A stretch of 14,157 nt of DNA from an uncultured Bacteroidales bacterium. Lineage in GTDB: Bacteria; Bacteroidota; Bacteroidia; Bacteroidales; UBA932. Location: NCBI GenBank assembly GCA_937901105.1, contig CALCHD010000012.1, positions 1 to 14,157 of the forward strand. Direction: 5' to 3'. The notes beneath the pieces are model-generated. The model was not told the origin of the DNA. It was given only the letters and a program-made list of their open reading frames with translations, and searched no databases. The position numbers and the translations under genes are program-made. Numbering within the stretch: position 1 is the stretch's first letter; every line of letters begins with the position of its first letter. Shown here piece after piece: positions 14,082 through 14,157 of this stretch.

Positions 14082-14157
14082 CAATTGAATTAATTATTAA
14101 CAAAAAACATTTTAATTATGAAGTATTAATAGCGAAATAAAAAATCACGCATTTAAG

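Larger units (their letters stand above)
13959..14157. other. Intergenic right end without a gene
   Basis: After the deacylase stop there is an intrinsic terminator, then about 135 bp of AT-rich DNA with a promoter-like motif and short inverted repeats. I see no reading frame of useful length; an ATG at 14118 opens only three codons (MKY then stop). It is probably the upstream region or leader of a gene that starts beyond the window. Confidence 0.6.

Noticed and set aside
14118..14129. Mini reading frame MKY as a leader peptide
   Set aside because: Three codons in AT-rich DNA are expected by chance, and no attenuator-like structure follows before the window ends.

Overview
The window looks like chromosomal DNA of a Bacteroidota member, most likely of the order Bacteroidales. 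The evidence is the gene set (a lipoprotein carrying a FISUMP domain with an acidic export tag, an M28 peptidase fused to a TonB C-terminal domain, a lemA-TPM-TPM cluster, a CapA-type protein and a PhoH-like ATPase), promoter-like motifs of the Bacteroides type (TTTG about 19 nt before TAnnTTTG), and the near absence of Shine-Dalgarno sequences. Codon use and composition look even from gene to gene. I see no insertion sequence, phage gene, CRISPR array, tRNA or rRNA.

Left block, minus strand, read from about 4435 down to 1: a SPOR-domain lipoprotein, glycine cleavage T-protein (gcvT), an exported M28-family protein with a C-terminal TonB domain, and the N-terminal 425 codons of leucyl-tRNA synthetase (leuS), which runs off the left edge. 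Gaps are 41, 100 and 45 bp, so partial co-transcription is plausible, with a possible separate promoter before leuS.

Middle block, plus strand, 4481-8063: a DUF389 membrane protein, an exported CapA-family metallophosphatase-like protein and a PhoH-like (YbeZ/PhoL type) ATPase, separated by only 4 and 9 bp, so almost certainly one operon. It diverges from the SPOR gene across a roughly 100-bp region with promoter motifs on both strands and a perfect 7-bp dyad.

Next block, minus strand, 11049 down to 8099: a FISUMP-domain lipoprotein, lemA, a small TPM-domain protein and a larger TPM-domain protein with signal peptide, membrane helix and Gly/Ser/Phe-rich tail. The last two genes overlap. This block converges on the phoH-like gene with only 35 bp between stop codons.

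Right block, plus strand, 11153-13958: an ApbE-type FAD:protein FMN transferase lipoprotein, then 19 bp later a D-aminoacylase-type amidohydrolase with a twin-arginine signal and lipobox. A strong intrinsic terminator follows. The last ~135 bp have no gene and hold a promoter-like region with small inverted repeats for a gene beyond the right edge.

Most of the window is ordinary housekeeping and cell-envelope content. The point most worth a second look is the M28 protein: it keeps all five predicted zinc ligands, but the residue expected to be the catalytic glutamate is asparagine, and it carries a TonB C-terminal domain. I found no convincing evidence of a new multi-gene system.
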